DNA of 60,372 nucleotides from Candidatus Pseudothioglobus aerophilus (GCA_014384565.1 JACNFO010000020.1:1-60372), one strand, 5' to 3'. Positions 1 to 7,683 are shown, counted from the stretch's first letter. Numbers and translations: made by a program. The notes: generated by a model not told the origin, from the sequence alone.

Positions 1-2
1 TT

Positions 3-176
3 AGATTCCACGACCTTCGTCATTCTTGTGCGTCTTACTTGGCTCAATCTGGGGCTTCTCTCTTGGAGATAGCAGATGTCTTAGGGCATAAACAAATCAG
101 TGTGACTAAGCGTTATGCTCATCTATGTATTGAGCATAAGTCGAGTCTTATTAATCGAGTGATGGGTAATATTTAA
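3..176 (+). CDS. Tyrosine recombinase/integrase, C-terminal part only
   Basis: Only the last 57 residues are in the window; the gene continues to the left. The visible part has the catalytic end of a phage-type integrase: an H-D-L-R-H motif near the cut edge, a G-H-K motif about 30 residues later, and R-Y-A-H-L carrying the probable nucleophilic tyrosine. The family cuts and rejoins DNA at att sites during integration and excision of mobile elements. The spacing of H-x-x-R, G-H and Y is normal, so the catalytic end looks intact. It lies at the edge of a region with tRNA-His fragments, which supports a mobile island, but whether this enzyme acted there cannot be told. Whether the N-terminal part is intact is unknown. 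Confidence 0.85.
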   Translation, partial: RFHDLRHSCASYLAQSGASLLEIADVLGHKQISVTKRYAHLCIEHKSSLINRVMGNI

Positions 177-251
177 ATATTATCTTACCCCCATAAAAGG
201 AGCTGAATAAGAGGGATATATACTGAGTTCAAAATAATCTATAAATTTAAT

Positions 252-374
252 ATGAAAAAAATACTCTTATTGTTGCTCTTGTTGATGTGGTTTATTAATT
301 ATGACAAGATAGATTGTTACTTACACGCAGAAGATTTTTCTAAATGTAGTGCTAAAAATAATTGGGAATACTAA
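252..374 (+). CDS. Small 40-residue membrane or secreted peptide
   Basis: A 40-codon reading frame begins ATG-AAA-AAA and encodes a basic start, a run of seven leucines ending in M-W-F, then a short polar tail with two cysteines (about residues 21 and 32). This is the layout of a signal peptide or one transmembrane helix with a small periplasmic tail. It lies between the integrase remnant and the convergent Wzz gene, with only 14 bases to the Wzz stop. There is no clear Shine-Dalgarno sequence, so translation is not assured. I recognise no family. It could be a cargo peptide of the mobile region or a chance frame. Confidence 0.4.
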   Translation: MKKILLLLLLLMWFINYDKIDCYLHAEDFSKCSAKNNWEY

Positions 375-388
375 TGATAAAACCACCA

Positions 389-1819
389 TTATTTGTCTTT
401 TTGCTCGATTTCTTCTTCTTTAAAAAGATTCAACAATCCTGCAAGAATAATACTCATTACAAAACCGCCAATTAAAGCCAATACAATTAATAACATGTTT
501 TTTGAATTATTTGGAATAGGCTGAGCAGAGGCGTATTGTTGAACTTGCATTGCATCAATACCCGTCATATCCAGAACAACTGAATTCAGACTGGCACTCT
601 CGACATCTAGCTCGTTAATTCTTGCAATAAACGGGCTGTCATCTTGTCGCTCTTCAAGTGTTTTCAATAAATTATTATTTTGAATTTCATTGATTTGATT
701 ATTGAGACTAACTAGCTCAGGGATAAAAGGGTCATCACTGGTTCGTCCTTCAAGTGTTTGCAATAAATTATTGTTTTGAATTTCATTGATTTGATTATTG
801 AGACTAACTAGCTCAGGGATAAAAGGGTCATCACTGGTTCGACTTTTCAGTAATTCAACTCTTTCTAATAGTGCTTTTTCACCAAATAAATACCACTCTG
901 GTAAATCCTCATCTTCATTAATTGCAATATTCAAATTAATGTCATTATTACTCTCATTAATTTTTCCAAGGTTGTTGTCAATAATACCCAAATAACCTGC
1001 TAATTTGGCAGCAGCAGTCAGTGTCTCAATGTCATTCAATCGCTCTTCTTTTGCTTTGAACCTAGCTCTATCAATGAGGTCATTAAGCTCCCTTATTTTT
1101 TGAGCATCTTCCTCTTTAATTCTTTGAATTTGTGACAGGCGGTCTTCTTTAGCTTTTGCTAAGAGCATATTTTTTTCAAGCGTAATTTCTTCTAAACGAT
1201 TTGAAATCATCTGTTGCTCTAGATTAGTAATATTAAGAAATGTTTGTTGATTTGCTTTTGAGGCAACTTCATCGAGATACTCAGAGAGAACATCAGGATT
1301 TTCTCCTTCAATTGAGAGAATATAAGGTAGCTCAATTTTAGTAAATGTCTGATAATTATCATTATCATTATCATTTCCCTTTCCCTTTGAATCAATTTCA
1401 AATACTGACAGTTGAGTTGAATTAATAATTTCTGAGACAAACGCTTTAACATCAGCAATTGGTTCATTAGTCTCATTCAATTTATTTAAATAATCCCCAT
1501 CAAGGAAGACACTTTTTTGAAATGACTTAGAGCCAACTAAATTTAAAAATCGAGTGTAAATAGAATCTTTTGTTTCACTTAGTAATTGAAATTTATTCAG
1601 ATTAAGAACAGCTGTATCACTCGGTTTTAAAAAAGAGGTTTCTACCTTATATTGAAGAGGTAAAGTGCTTTGATAAATAAGATAGACAATTGCTAAAAGG
1701 GTTATGATTCCAGTAAATCCAAAAATAAAACGGCTTCTCTCTTTTAGTGATTTAGCGAGTTGCCTGAGGTCAATTTCATCATCGGCATAACTGCCATTAT
1801 TTAAATTGTCATTGTTCAT
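389..1819 (-). CDS. Wzz/PCP-family polysaccharide chain-length determinant
   Basis: The protein has the polysaccharide co-polymerase plan: a short cytoplasmic N-terminus, a first membrane helix at about residues 31-50, a long periplasmic region with predicted coiled coil, and a second helix near 444-468 ending in a charged tail. Wzz proteins set the chain length of O-antigen or other surface polysaccharides from the inner membrane. At 476 residues it is longer than classic Wzz, partly because residues about 326-389 are an almost exact 32-residue duplication. A short run of alternating Asn-Asp lies near residue 150. The start overlaps the end of the upstream small membrane protein gene by 11 bases, so the two are probably cotranscribed. 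No glycosyltransferase or Wzy gene is in view. Confidence 0.8.
   Translation of the reverse strand: MNNDNLNNGSYADDEIDLRQLAKSLKERSRFIFGFTGIITLLAIVYLIYQSTLPLQYKVETSFLKPSDTAVLNLNKFQLLSETKDSIYTRFLNLVGSKSFQKSVFLDGDYLNKLNETNEPIADVKAFVSEIINSTQLSVFEIDSKGKGNDNDNDNYQTFTKIELPYILSIEGENPDVLSEYLDEVASKANQQTFLNITNLEQQMISNRLEEITLEKNMLLAKAKEDRLSQIQRIKEEDAQKIRELNDLIDRARFKAKEERLNDIETLTAAAKLAGYLGIIDNNLGKINESNNDINLNIAINEDEDLPEWYLFGEKALLERVELLKSRTSDDPFIPELVSLNNQINEIQNNNLLQTLEGRTSDDPFIPELVSLNNQINEIQNNNLLKTLEERQDDSPFIARINELDVESASLNSVVLDMTGIDAMQVQQYASAQPIPNNSKNMLLIVLALIGGFVMSIILAGLLNLFKEEEIEQKDK
652..843 (-). repeat. 96-bp tandem duplication inside the wzz-like gene
   Basis: Two adjacent 96-base units (652-747 and 748-843) differ at only a few bases. 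Each encodes 32 residues starting R-T-S-D-D-P-F-I and ending L-L-(Q/K)-T-L-E. A third, strongly diverged half unit (Q-D-D-S-P-F-I) follows. The length is a multiple of three, so the duplication keeps the frame and lengthens the periplasmic helical region. Confidence 0.95.
1352..1376. repeat. Hexanucleotide microsatellite in the wzz-like gene
   Basis: About four units of a six-base motif (attatc on the plus strand) encode alternating Asn and Asp in the wzz-like protein. Changes in copy number would keep the frame. Confidence 0.7.
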
Positions 1820-2060
1820 TGAGTATTTTCCTTGCTGCCTGATTAATTAGCTCTAATCTTTGATTTCGATTATGAAGACCAGTAAGTAGTAATGAATGCC
1901 CAACTACTAAAAGATAAATAGCTAAAGCCTGCTCCCAGTTGATAAAAAATAAAGAGTAGACAGCACCTATAAGAAATAGAAAGTTAATTATTCCTTGAAA
2001 CAATTTTCCTAAAATTATTGGTACAGCAAAGGGAATGAGAAACGATATTCTGTATTGCAT
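1809..2060 (-). CDS. Small hypothetical membrane protein upstream of wzz
   Basis: This 83-residue protein has two or three hydrophobic stretches (about residues 6-22, 24-40 and 45-61) and a polar, basic C-terminal tail, so it is probably an inner membrane protein. I recognise no family. Its stop lies inside the start of the wzz-like gene (11-base overlap), a layout that suggests translational coupling and perhaps a shared role in surface polysaccharide. It starts at the first ATG; a stronger alternative start was not seen. No paired cysteines or catalytic motifs are visible. Confidence 0.6.
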   Translation of the reverse strand: MQYRISFLIPFAVPIILGKLFQGIINFLFLIGAVYSLFFINWEQALAIYLLVVGHSLLLTGLHNRNQRLELINQAARKILNEQ

Positions 2061-2213
2061 TACTAGATGATACTCTTTAATTGTATTTATTATAACAACT
2101 AAATTTATTATTACAACAAGTATAGTTCAAAATGATAATAGATTAATCTTCGCTTCTTCTATTTAATTTAGTTAATATTGAGGTAGGTAATAACAGCATA
2201 TAGTGGTTAACTT

Positions 2214-2248
2214 GGCACACTCTTAGCTGTGCCTAAGTACTGGCTAAG
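2214..2248. repeat. Overlapping, mutually exclusive hairpins
   Basis: GGCACA (2214-2219) can pair with TGTGCC (2228-2233), while CTTAGC (2222-2227), inside the loop of that hairpin, can pair with GCTAAG (2243-2248). Only one can form unless they fold as a pseudoknot. It lies between the small membrane protein start and the 3' end of the polymerase-like gene. No T run follows on either strand, so it is not a typical terminator. Confidence 0.4.
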
Positions 2249-2288
2249 CAAACCCCAATAGAGGGTCTTTCCATCTAAACTATATAAC

Positions 2289-3587
2289 CTACCAACCCCT
2301 CAATCTAGGGAGCTCATCCATTAGGCTTTTAAGGATTTTAGAATCACTCTGTTTAACAATAAAAGAATCGTAGACAGTAAGGACTGGTATTTTCAATTTG
2401 GTCAACCTTCTTACAATTTCAAATACTCTATCTGACTCCATACACGCAACCAAGTCACCCATTCTTTTACCCCTTAGATAATATGACCTAACAGATTTAT
2501 GTTTGTTCAAATAAAGGTTTAGCAATTCAGAAGGCTTTAGTTTAAATTTAAAGGCTTTGTATTCTTGAGATTCTTTAATTTCTTTCTTTGACCTAGTATC
2601 TTTATCGAAATCATTAATATAAGGCAAATAATGTTTTTCAAGAGCAGCTACAGCGGATTGAATTGAACCTGTGGATAACATAATAGTTGCTGCTTTCTTG
2701 ACAATATGTCTTGGGATGCAATAGGAGTCAACCTCAATATGATAAGGGTCACCTTCAGAATACCGCTCACCCGTAACTGTTATGTACAATACATTGACAG
2801 CACTGGCTTGGAGGTCTAGCTCAACTGTTTCTTCACCATCAATAGTAATGAGTTTTCTCTGAGAAGAACTGAGGTTGCACCAAGGTCCATACATTCGCCC
2901 ACCGAACTTAAGTATGACGCCACCAAATTCATTTTTATCGTGCTCAATAAACTTTCTTTGGAGTCTGAGGTTATCATAGTAATCAATCAATTCGAGTGTA
3001 CCTGTTTTCTTATTCTTCTTGCATAGCCCTATAAGGGCATCTTCAGCCAAGAAATCATTATATTTAGTTAGTTCAGCTCTCAGCCAATTTGAATACTTAT
3101 TGTCTTTGTAGTTAATTAACTTCTTTTTATTGTTCCTCAATAGAATAAGTTCAGGAGTCTCTTGTTGCCAATAATTTCCATACCAATTATTACTCTTAAA
3201 GAATTTTTTTAATTGATTAGTGGGAGCGATAGTTGTCGTTATGCTCTCACCTGTTTCTAGATTCTTTTTGCCTATAACCTGTTCAATATAACCCTTATCG
3301 ACTAAGGCATCTAAAACTGTGTTTAATGCCTTATAGCTAACCTTATGGAAGTTATACCTTTTAGTTCCAAGAGAGGTTCTTGCACGCGGAGTGATAAGTC
3401 TATTTTTCCCACAATAAACTAAGTTAAATAGAAGTAAGTTAAGCGACTTAAACTGCTCTATTCTTTTTAAGCCAATAGTTTTTCCTAGCTCTTTAGATGA
3501 GTTCAGAATATGAGGCTCGTGACTGTTAATAAATAGGTCGAGACTTTGAGCCTTGTGTCTGGTTATTTTTTCCTTCTTATCGAACAA
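2289..3587 (-). CDS. Putative family A polymerase-like (palm) protein of a mobile element
   Basis: This 432-residue protein has no closely recognised family, but three spaced motifs recall a divergent polymerase A palm. A motif A-like E-L-D-L-Q-A-S begins near residue 256, after G-G-R-M-Y-G-P-W and an I-T-I-D-G strand. A motif B-like R-H-I-V-K-K-A helix is near 300. A motif C-like V-Y-D-S-F is near 405. The N-terminal 130 residues look like a winged-helix domain with basic patches. Proteins of this general shape are carried by phages, plasmids and islands. The gene stands alone between the wzz unit and the tRNA-His remnant. The second acidic residue of motif C is Ser, as in H-D-S-F variants. 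Function is inferred from motifs only. Confidence 0.45.
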   Translation of the reverse strand: MFDKKEKITRHKAQSLDLFINSHEPHILNSSKELGKTIGLKRIEQFKSLNLLLFNLVYCGKNRLITPRARTSLGTKRYNFHKVSYKALNTVLDALVDKGYIEQVIGKKNLETGESITTTIAPTNQLKKFFKSNNWYGNYWQQETPELILLRNNKKKLINYKDNKYSNWLRAELTKYNDFLAEDALIGLCKKNKKTGTLELIDYYDNLRLQRKFIEHDKNEFGGVILKFGGRMYGPWCNLSSSQRKLITIDGEETVELDLQASAVNVLYITVTGERYSEGDPYHIEVDSYCIPRHIVKKAATIMLSTGSIQSAVAALEKHYLPYINDFDKDTRSKKEIKESQEYKAFKFKLKPSELLNLYLNKHKSVRSYYLRGKRMGDLVACMESDRVFEIVRRLTKLKIPVLTVYDSFIVKQSDSKILKSLMDELPRLRGW

Positions 3588-3854
3588 TTAAGTAATAATA
3601 TTTAGCCAATAAGTTATTATAACATATTCACTAATATATCCTACTCTTATAGTTTTATTTTTGTATAAAAATCAATATCTTACATAGAATATATTTAAGT
3701 ATGAAATATGCCATTATTATGCCTCTGAGAGCCTCAAATTCGCCACCCTAGAGTACTTAAATTACCTAGAAGGCATTACCCTTATTTAGTACCATTAGTA
3801 ACTCAAATAAAGTCTTAATATAACAAATAGTCACACACATCAAGTGAAAATTCT

Positions 3855-3980
3855 AAATTTCACATCAACCTCAGTTTCGCCGATTAACTAGTCACTCAAA
3901 AGGGGTGTCCTACCCCCTTCTCTATAGCCATTTTGTTGGTATAAAAAAAGTGCCTTTTTGTGTGCCCTTGAGTATATTTT
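3855..3980. repeat. Island repeat block, copy 1
   Basis: About 125 bases align at roughly four in five positions with 9295-9422. Shared stretches include tctaaatttcacatc, ctagtca-tcaaaagg, ccccttctctatag and tgttggta followed by an A run and tgcctttttg. A hairpin (AAGGGG at about 3898-3904 with CCCCTT at about 3914-3919) is kept in the other copy with changed bases. The left part resembles the short scars at 8061, 9891, 6991 and 7684. Confidence 0.75.
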
Positions 3981-4080
3981 GGGCTATAAAAGTGCCACTT
4001 AGTATGGTAGACTTACTATTGATTATTTATGGACTAATTTTCCTTTTTTAGTTGTAGGAATGGGCTTTGTGTATTGGTAT

Positions 4081-4098
4081 CCTTTACGCCAGTAAAGG
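4081..4098. repeat. Perfect hairpin left of the tRNA-His fragment
   Basis: CCTTTAC and GTAAAGG are exact complements around the loop GCCA. The second tRNA-His fragment has a different hairpin in the same place (CCAG/CTGG at about 10008-10020), so a structured element may be a shared part of this side of the junction. Confidence 0.6.
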
Positions 4099-4119
4099 GT
4101 AGCGTAACGAAGTGAAGCT

Positions 4120-4175
4120 AGAGCCCCGGATTGTGATTCCGGTTGTCGCGGGTTCGAGCCCCGTTTCTCGCCCCA
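4120..4175 (+). pseudogene. tRNA-His 3' fragment (GTG anticodon), probable att site
   Basis: The segment matches a bacterial tRNA-His from the 3' side of the D stem to the CCA end. It has a five-pair anticodon stem (CCGGA/TCCGG) around loop TTGTGAT with anticodon GTG, a T arm with GTTCGAG, and TTCTCGC plus C-CCA with the extra C expected for a tRNA-His discriminator. The matching 5' acceptor strand and D stem are absent upstream, so it should not fold into a complete tRNA. Tyrosine recombinases often use tRNA 3' halves as att sites, and the same sequence recurs at 10049. The intact gene must be elsewhere. Confidence 0.75.
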
Positions 4176-4390
4176 CTTCCTATTAGGGTTTCAGCCTAAT
4201 ACTCAACTAAAAATAAGTCAAAAAGTCCTTTTGTGTGATCTTTTGCGTGTCATAAAGAGCTTTTTTTTGGAGAAGTTTTATGACTTACTTTTTAATGGTG
4301 AATAAGATTTAATTCCCAATTAAATTAGGTATATAATCACTCAAAATTGACTCCACACTTAAACAAGAGCCTTAAATTTGGAGGTTTAAA

Positions 4391-5335
4391 ATGAGTAACG
4401 ATAAACAGGGAATTTCTTTTATCTTGATAGGAATGTTTTTCTTCAGCATTCAGGACGTTTTAGTTCGTCAGCTTGCCGATTATGCTTCTTTGACTCAAAT
4501 AATGTTTATTCGTGGAATGGTTGGCAGCATCATACTTATTATTTTTCTTAAATTAACTAAGCGTCGTATCGACTTCAGTTCATCGTTTCCAATTCTTGCC
4601 ATCACTCGAGTCTTACTATTTTTTATAGGTTTTTTATGTTTCTATTTTGCGTTGGCAAAAATGGAGTTTGCAGAGGCAACGAGCTTATTCTTTGTGACGC
4701 CATTATTTATAACAATATTATCAAAGTTTATGTTTAAGTCAGAAGTTGGTTTCTACCGTATTTGTGCCATTATTGTCGGTTTTATTGGTGTTTTACTTAT
4801 TGTTAAACCAAGCCCTACAGGATTTAATTACTTTACTTTACTGCCTATAATTACTGCTTTTACATACTCAGTATCAATGATGCTTGCTAAATATACAAGC
4901 GAAAAAGATAGCGTTTTCCAACAGATGCTTCATCTATATGGAGGTAGTGTTGTACTTACTTTTGGTGCTTGGTTGATAATTCCGTTAATCGAATTTGAAC
5001 CCTCTCAGGCTAAAAACCTAGAATACCTTATAAGAGATTGGTCAATTTACAATAATTCAGTGCTTGTAATGCTTCTTAGTATTGCAGCTGCTGGAAGTGC
5101 TGGAATGCTTCTACTTACATCTGCATACCGAATTGGCTCACCCCCAGTTATTGCACCTTTTGAGTATATTATGTTAATATTTGCTATTGGAAGTGGTTAC
5201 TTTATTTTTAGCGAGATACCTGATATTTATTCAATACTAGGAATGCTACTCATTACTGCAAGTGGACTCTTTGTTTTTATTCGAGAGGGAGTAAAGAAAG
5301 AACCAGTAGCGGTGAAAACCAGTTTACGCACCTAA
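4391..5335 (+). CDS. EamA/DMT-superfamily transporter (island copy)
   Basis: This 314-residue protein has about ten membrane helices arranged as two EamA repeats, the usual length and shape of drug/metabolite transporters. Family landmarks include the first helix F-F-S-I-Q-D-V-L-V-R, the R-G-M-V-G loop and the helix ending G-V-L-L-I-V-K-P. Substrates of this family (amino acids, nucleosides, organic anions) cannot be told from sequence. A strong GGAGG site lies seven bases before the ATG and a TATAAT hexamer lies about 55 bases upstream. It begins about 215 bases after the tRNA-His fragment. A second EamA gene follows the other fragment at 10129, so the two sit in parallel contexts although their sequences are clearly diverged. 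Confidence 0.85.
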   Translation: MSNDKQGISFILIGMFFFSIQDVLVRQLADYASLTQIMFIRGMVGSIILIIFLKLTKRRIDFSSSFPILAITRVLLFFIGFLCFYFALAKMEFAEATSLFFVTPLFITILSKFMFKSEVGFYRICAIIVGFIGVLLIVKPSPTGFNYFTLLPIITAFTYSVSMMLAKYTSEKDSVFQQMLHLYGGSVVLTFGAWLIIPLIEFEPSQAKNLEYLIRDWSIYNNSVLVMLLSIAAAGSAGMLLLTSAYRIGSPPVIAPFEYIMLIFAIGSGYFIFSEIPDIYSILGMLLITASGLFVFIREGVKKEPVAVKTSLRT

Positions 5336-5346
5336 TTAATATACTT

Positions 5347-5369
5347 TTCCTTTGATAACAAAAAAGGAA
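5347..5369. terminator. Candidate hairpin between convergent genes
   Basis: TTCCTTT and AAAGGAA flank a nine-base loop between the EamA stop and the DUF3105 stop. Only a short T run follows, so termination strength is uncertain. It could serve both converging genes. Confidence 0.35.
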
Positions 5370-5403
5370 TTTGACAAAACAAACCCTCATCTTTCTTCTA
5401 TTT

Positions 5404-5931
5404 TTATTTGGCGAATTTCTCTGGTGATTTATTTGTATATTTTTTTATAAACCTTAATACATAATCTTCACTTAGTGATGACTCTGTCATTTTGTCCAGT
5501 CGACCCCAAGAAGCCATAGCAATTTGAGTATCATTCGCCATACGCTCAGAGACCAGAACTCTGCCAGAGTATCTTTTAGCAATCTTCTTAAGCGTTGCTA
5601 TGGCATCAGGACTTATGTTTCGATATGTTATCCAGGTAAAGCCGTGCTCTAAATTATGAACACCATTAATATCCAATATCTCTCTGCTGTAAAACCCACC
5701 TTTAATGGCTCCAGCGTGAGGTCCTGATGTTGGCGGATTCGAGTTATAAACCTGGAGGGTTTCACCTTGGTTAATGTGGTCTCTATTTTGGATAGGAATA
5801 CTTTTACTCATATCCGCCATAATTATGGAAGGTGTTTTGAAGATTTGGTTATAGCCAAGTACACTGAGAACAATCAATAAAATTATTGGTAGCAGGATTT
5901 TGAAATTTATTCCTTTATTCTTATTTTTCAT
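5404..5931 (-). CDS. DUF3105 family membrane-anchored protein
   Basis: A basic start and one hydrophobic helix (about residues 11-29) anchor a periplasmic domain. It carries the DUF3105 signature N-P-P-T-S-G-P-H at 65-72 and H-N-L-E-H-G at 92-97. The clustered histidines suggest metal binding, but the family's biochemical role is not established. At 175 residues it is of usual size. It is divergent from the thioredoxin-like gene at 6009 with 77 bases between them, and next to a cytochrome c, so a periplasmic redox or metal-handling role is a reasonable guess. It lies between the two tRNA-His repeats and may be cargo. Confidence 0.8.
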   Translation of the reverse strand: MKNKNKGINFKILLPIILLIVLSVLGYNQIFKTPSIIMADMSKSIPIQNRDHINQGETLQVYNSNPPTSGPHAGAIKGGFYSREILDINGVHNLEHGFTWITYRNISPDAIATLKKIAKRYSGRVLVSERMANDTQIAMASWGRLDKMTESSLSEDYVLRFIKKYTNKSPEKFAK

Positions 5932-6008
5932 TGCAACAAAATGGTTATAGTAATTTGTATTATTGAATTATACGTTACAATAAATAAAATAACTTTTTAA
6001 GATTAAAA

Positions 6009-6497
6009 ATGAATAAGTATCTAACTCTAGTTTTACTAAGTATCACTTGTCTTTTTTCAGCAAACATCTTAGCTGAAGTAAAATTATTTCCTGTTATAGA
6101 AGGCCAAGATTTTTATACTGATGAGACCGTTAAATTTTCAGAGCTACTAGCAAATAAAACGAGCTTAGTGAATGTTTGGGCATCTTGGTGCACTACTTGT
6201 CGAAAAGAACATCAAATGATAATGAACATAGCTAAAACAACCAAATTACAACTTATTGGTATTGACTATCTAGATACGCGTGAAAATGGTGCAAAGTATC
6301 TACAAGAATTAGGAAATCCTTTTGATGAAATAATATTTGACCCTATGGGTAATATTGGAGCAGGCTTAGGAGTTTTTGCAACACCAGGAACTTTTTTAGT
6401 TGATGAAAATGGCGAAATTTTAAGTAACCATTTGGGAGAGATGACTCAAAAAATCTGGGATGAAAGATTTGCTTCACTCATACCAGAACTTATCTAG
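6009..6497 (+). CDS. Periplasmic TlpA/DsbE-like thioredoxin-fold protein
   Basis: The first 22 residues form a signal peptide ending near A-N-I-L-A. The mature part is a thioredoxin fold with the active-site motif W-A-S-W-C-T-T-C (cysteines 61 and 64) and a cis-proline region T-P-G-T-F near residue 125, as in TlpA, ResA and CcmG. These proteins reduce specific disulfides in the periplasm, often in cytochrome c or copper-centre maturation. The C-T-T-C spacer differs from the C-E-P-C/C-P-T-C seen in CcmG, so the target cannot be assigned. The next gene on the same strand is a cytochrome c, 62 bases downstream, which supports a cytochrome-related role. Confidence 0.85.
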   Translation: MNKYLTLVLLSITCLFSANILAEVKLFPVIEGQDFYTDETVKFSELLANKTSLVNVWASWCTTCRKEHQMIMNIAKTTKLQLIGIDYLDTRENGAKYLQELGNPFDEIIFDPMGNIGAGLGVFATPGTFLVDENGEILSNHLGEMTQKIWDERFASLIPELI

Positions 6498-6559
6498 TTA
6501 AGAAACAATTAAAACTTTATCTTTCTAGGATACAAACTGATGTATATTAATTTTTCATT

Positions 6560-6964
6560 ATGAAACTAATACTCTTAATTCCTTTAATTATATTTATTAC
6601 AGGATGTAATCCTGGTGATAAAGATAATGGCTCAGATTCCGCAGCGCTATCTGGTGAGGCGATTTATAATAAAAATTGTCTAGGCTGTCACGGCTCTAAG
6701 GGTCAAGGACTCGCTGAAGATTGGAAGGTAAAGGATGCAAATGGTAACTATCCTCCACCACCTCTTAATGGCACAGCCCATACTTGGCATCATTCGCCAG
6801 AGCAGTTACTCTACACAATTAACAAAGGTGGAGTAGAAATGGGTGGTCAAATGCCTGCATTCGAAGACTTGCTTTCCGAAGCAGAAAAGCAAGCTTTAAT
6901 AGATTACATATATGACCTTTGGCCAAAAGAAATTCAAACAAGATATGATGAGATGTTTAAATAG
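6560..6964 (+). CDS. Monoheme cytochrome c lipoprotein
   Basis: An N-terminal lipobox I-T-G-C places the lipidated cysteine at residue 16, so the protein is probably membrane-anchored on the periplasmic side. A single C-L-G-C-H heme motif lies at 40-44, and M98 within G-G-Q-M-P-A-F is the likely axial ligand. The domain fits class I cytochrome c (PF00034/PF13442 type). It should carry electrons between periplasmic partners; the partner is not known. It follows the TlpA-like gene on the same strand and faces the DUF3105 gene across it. The 134-residue length is usual for such proteins. Confidence 0.88.
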   Translation: MKLILLIPLIIFITGCNPGDKDNGSDSAALSGEAIYNKNCLGCHGSKGQGLAEDWKVKDANGNYPPPPLNGTAHTWHHSPEQLLYTINKGGVEMGGQMPAFEDLLSEAEKQALIDYIYDLWPKEIQTRYDEMFK

Positions 6965-6990
6965 GAGGCAGGATGCAGTTGATTCCAGCA

Positions 6991-7020
6991 ATTCACACAT
7001 CAAACGAAATTTGGACTTTT
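6991..7020. repeat. Short island scar at the 3' end of the DUF2306 gene
   Basis: attcacacatcaaacgaaat matches the left part of the scar at 8061 (cctcacacatcaaaagaaac) and of copy 1 at 3835. It ends a few bases before the stop of the minus-strand gene at 7028. The tRNA-like core is not present here. Confidence 0.4.
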
Positions 7021-7027
7021 AGATTGT

Positions 7028-7642
7028 CTATTTCATAACCTTCCAGTTCCAATAAATAATAACAGGAGTTATTAGCAAAGTAGGTAATACCCAAGGCAAC
7101 CATTGTGGCTCCATATTAACATTAACGACCAGAACGGCTGTAACTACAGCTATAGTGCCTCCCATCATATTGCTTAAATGTCTCGCAATACGTTTCTTGC
7201 CTGTGGCTTCTTGTCGTTTGTAAGCTTTATAATCTGTATAACCAAGTACTATGGCAAGAAATCCGAAGACAGTGAGAGTAATATATTGGGAGTTGTTCTC
7301 AATAGAATAGAATACGGCTAATACCCACATACCTAAACCAGCAGCAATCATCAATCCTACTGCTATCCAATCGACTATTGAGGCTATGCCTTTTCTATTT
7401 TGAGCGAAACGTCTTCCCGCAAAAGCTAGATAAAAAGAAAAGAAGGCAATTAAAAAAAGAAATACATTGCTAGTAATAATTGACATAGGCAATGCCGTAA
7501 GAAAAATACCAGCCATCCCCCAAAAGTAAGTCCTTCCAGCGGTGATATGGATCTTCTTTCCTTTCTCAGAACAGATTGCGAAAGCTGACGCTAATAGTGC
7601 TAATGTTCCTGCCAGAATGTGTATTGGTAATAAATATTCCAT
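7028..7642 (-). CDS. DUF2306-like multi-pass membrane protein
   Basis: The 204-residue protein has about seven hydrophobic helices. Its start, H-I-L-A-G-T-L-A-L, followed by a basic K-G-K-K-I-H-I-T-A-G-R segment and an aromatic helix, resembles the predicted membrane family DUF2306. No function is established for the family. It is one of four consecutive minus-strand genes (7028-9685), each separated from the next by a short spacer with a related repeat, rather than forming a tightly packed operon. A clear ribosome site is not seen. Family assignment is by pattern only. Confidence 0.6.
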   Translation of the reverse strand: MEYLLPIHILAGTLALLASAFAICSEKGKKIHITAGRTYFWGMAGIFLTALPMSIITSNVFLFLIAFFSFYLAFAGRRFAQNRKGIASIVDWIAVGLMIAAGLGMWVLAVFYSIENNSQYITLTVFGFLAIVLGYTDYKAYKRQEATGKKRIARHLSNMMGGTIAVVTAVLVVNVNMEPQWLPWVLPTLLITPVIIYWNWKVMK

Positions 7643-7683
7643 ATTGATATTCTGTTGATAATTGCCAAAGTTTATAGAAACTC

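Larger units (their letters stand above)
3588..4390. other. 800-bp gene-free stretch with repeat block and tRNA-His fragment
   Basis: No convincing gene is seen. The stretch holds a repeat block (3855-3980) shared with 9295-9422, a perfect 7-bp hairpin at 4081-4098 (CCTTTAC/GTAAAGG with loop GCCA), and the 3' part of a tRNA-His gene (4120-4175). Toward the right there is a TATAAT hexamer at 4332-4337 and a strong GGAGG at 4380-4384 in front of the EamA gene. It looks like an insertion junction rather than a regulatory spacer. Confidence 0.6.

Noticed and set aside
4081-4175. A complete tRNA-His or tmRNA-like RNA at the left fragment
   Set aside because: The anticodon and T arms are good, but no 5' acceptor strand matching TTCTCGC and no D stem can be found in the preceding bases.
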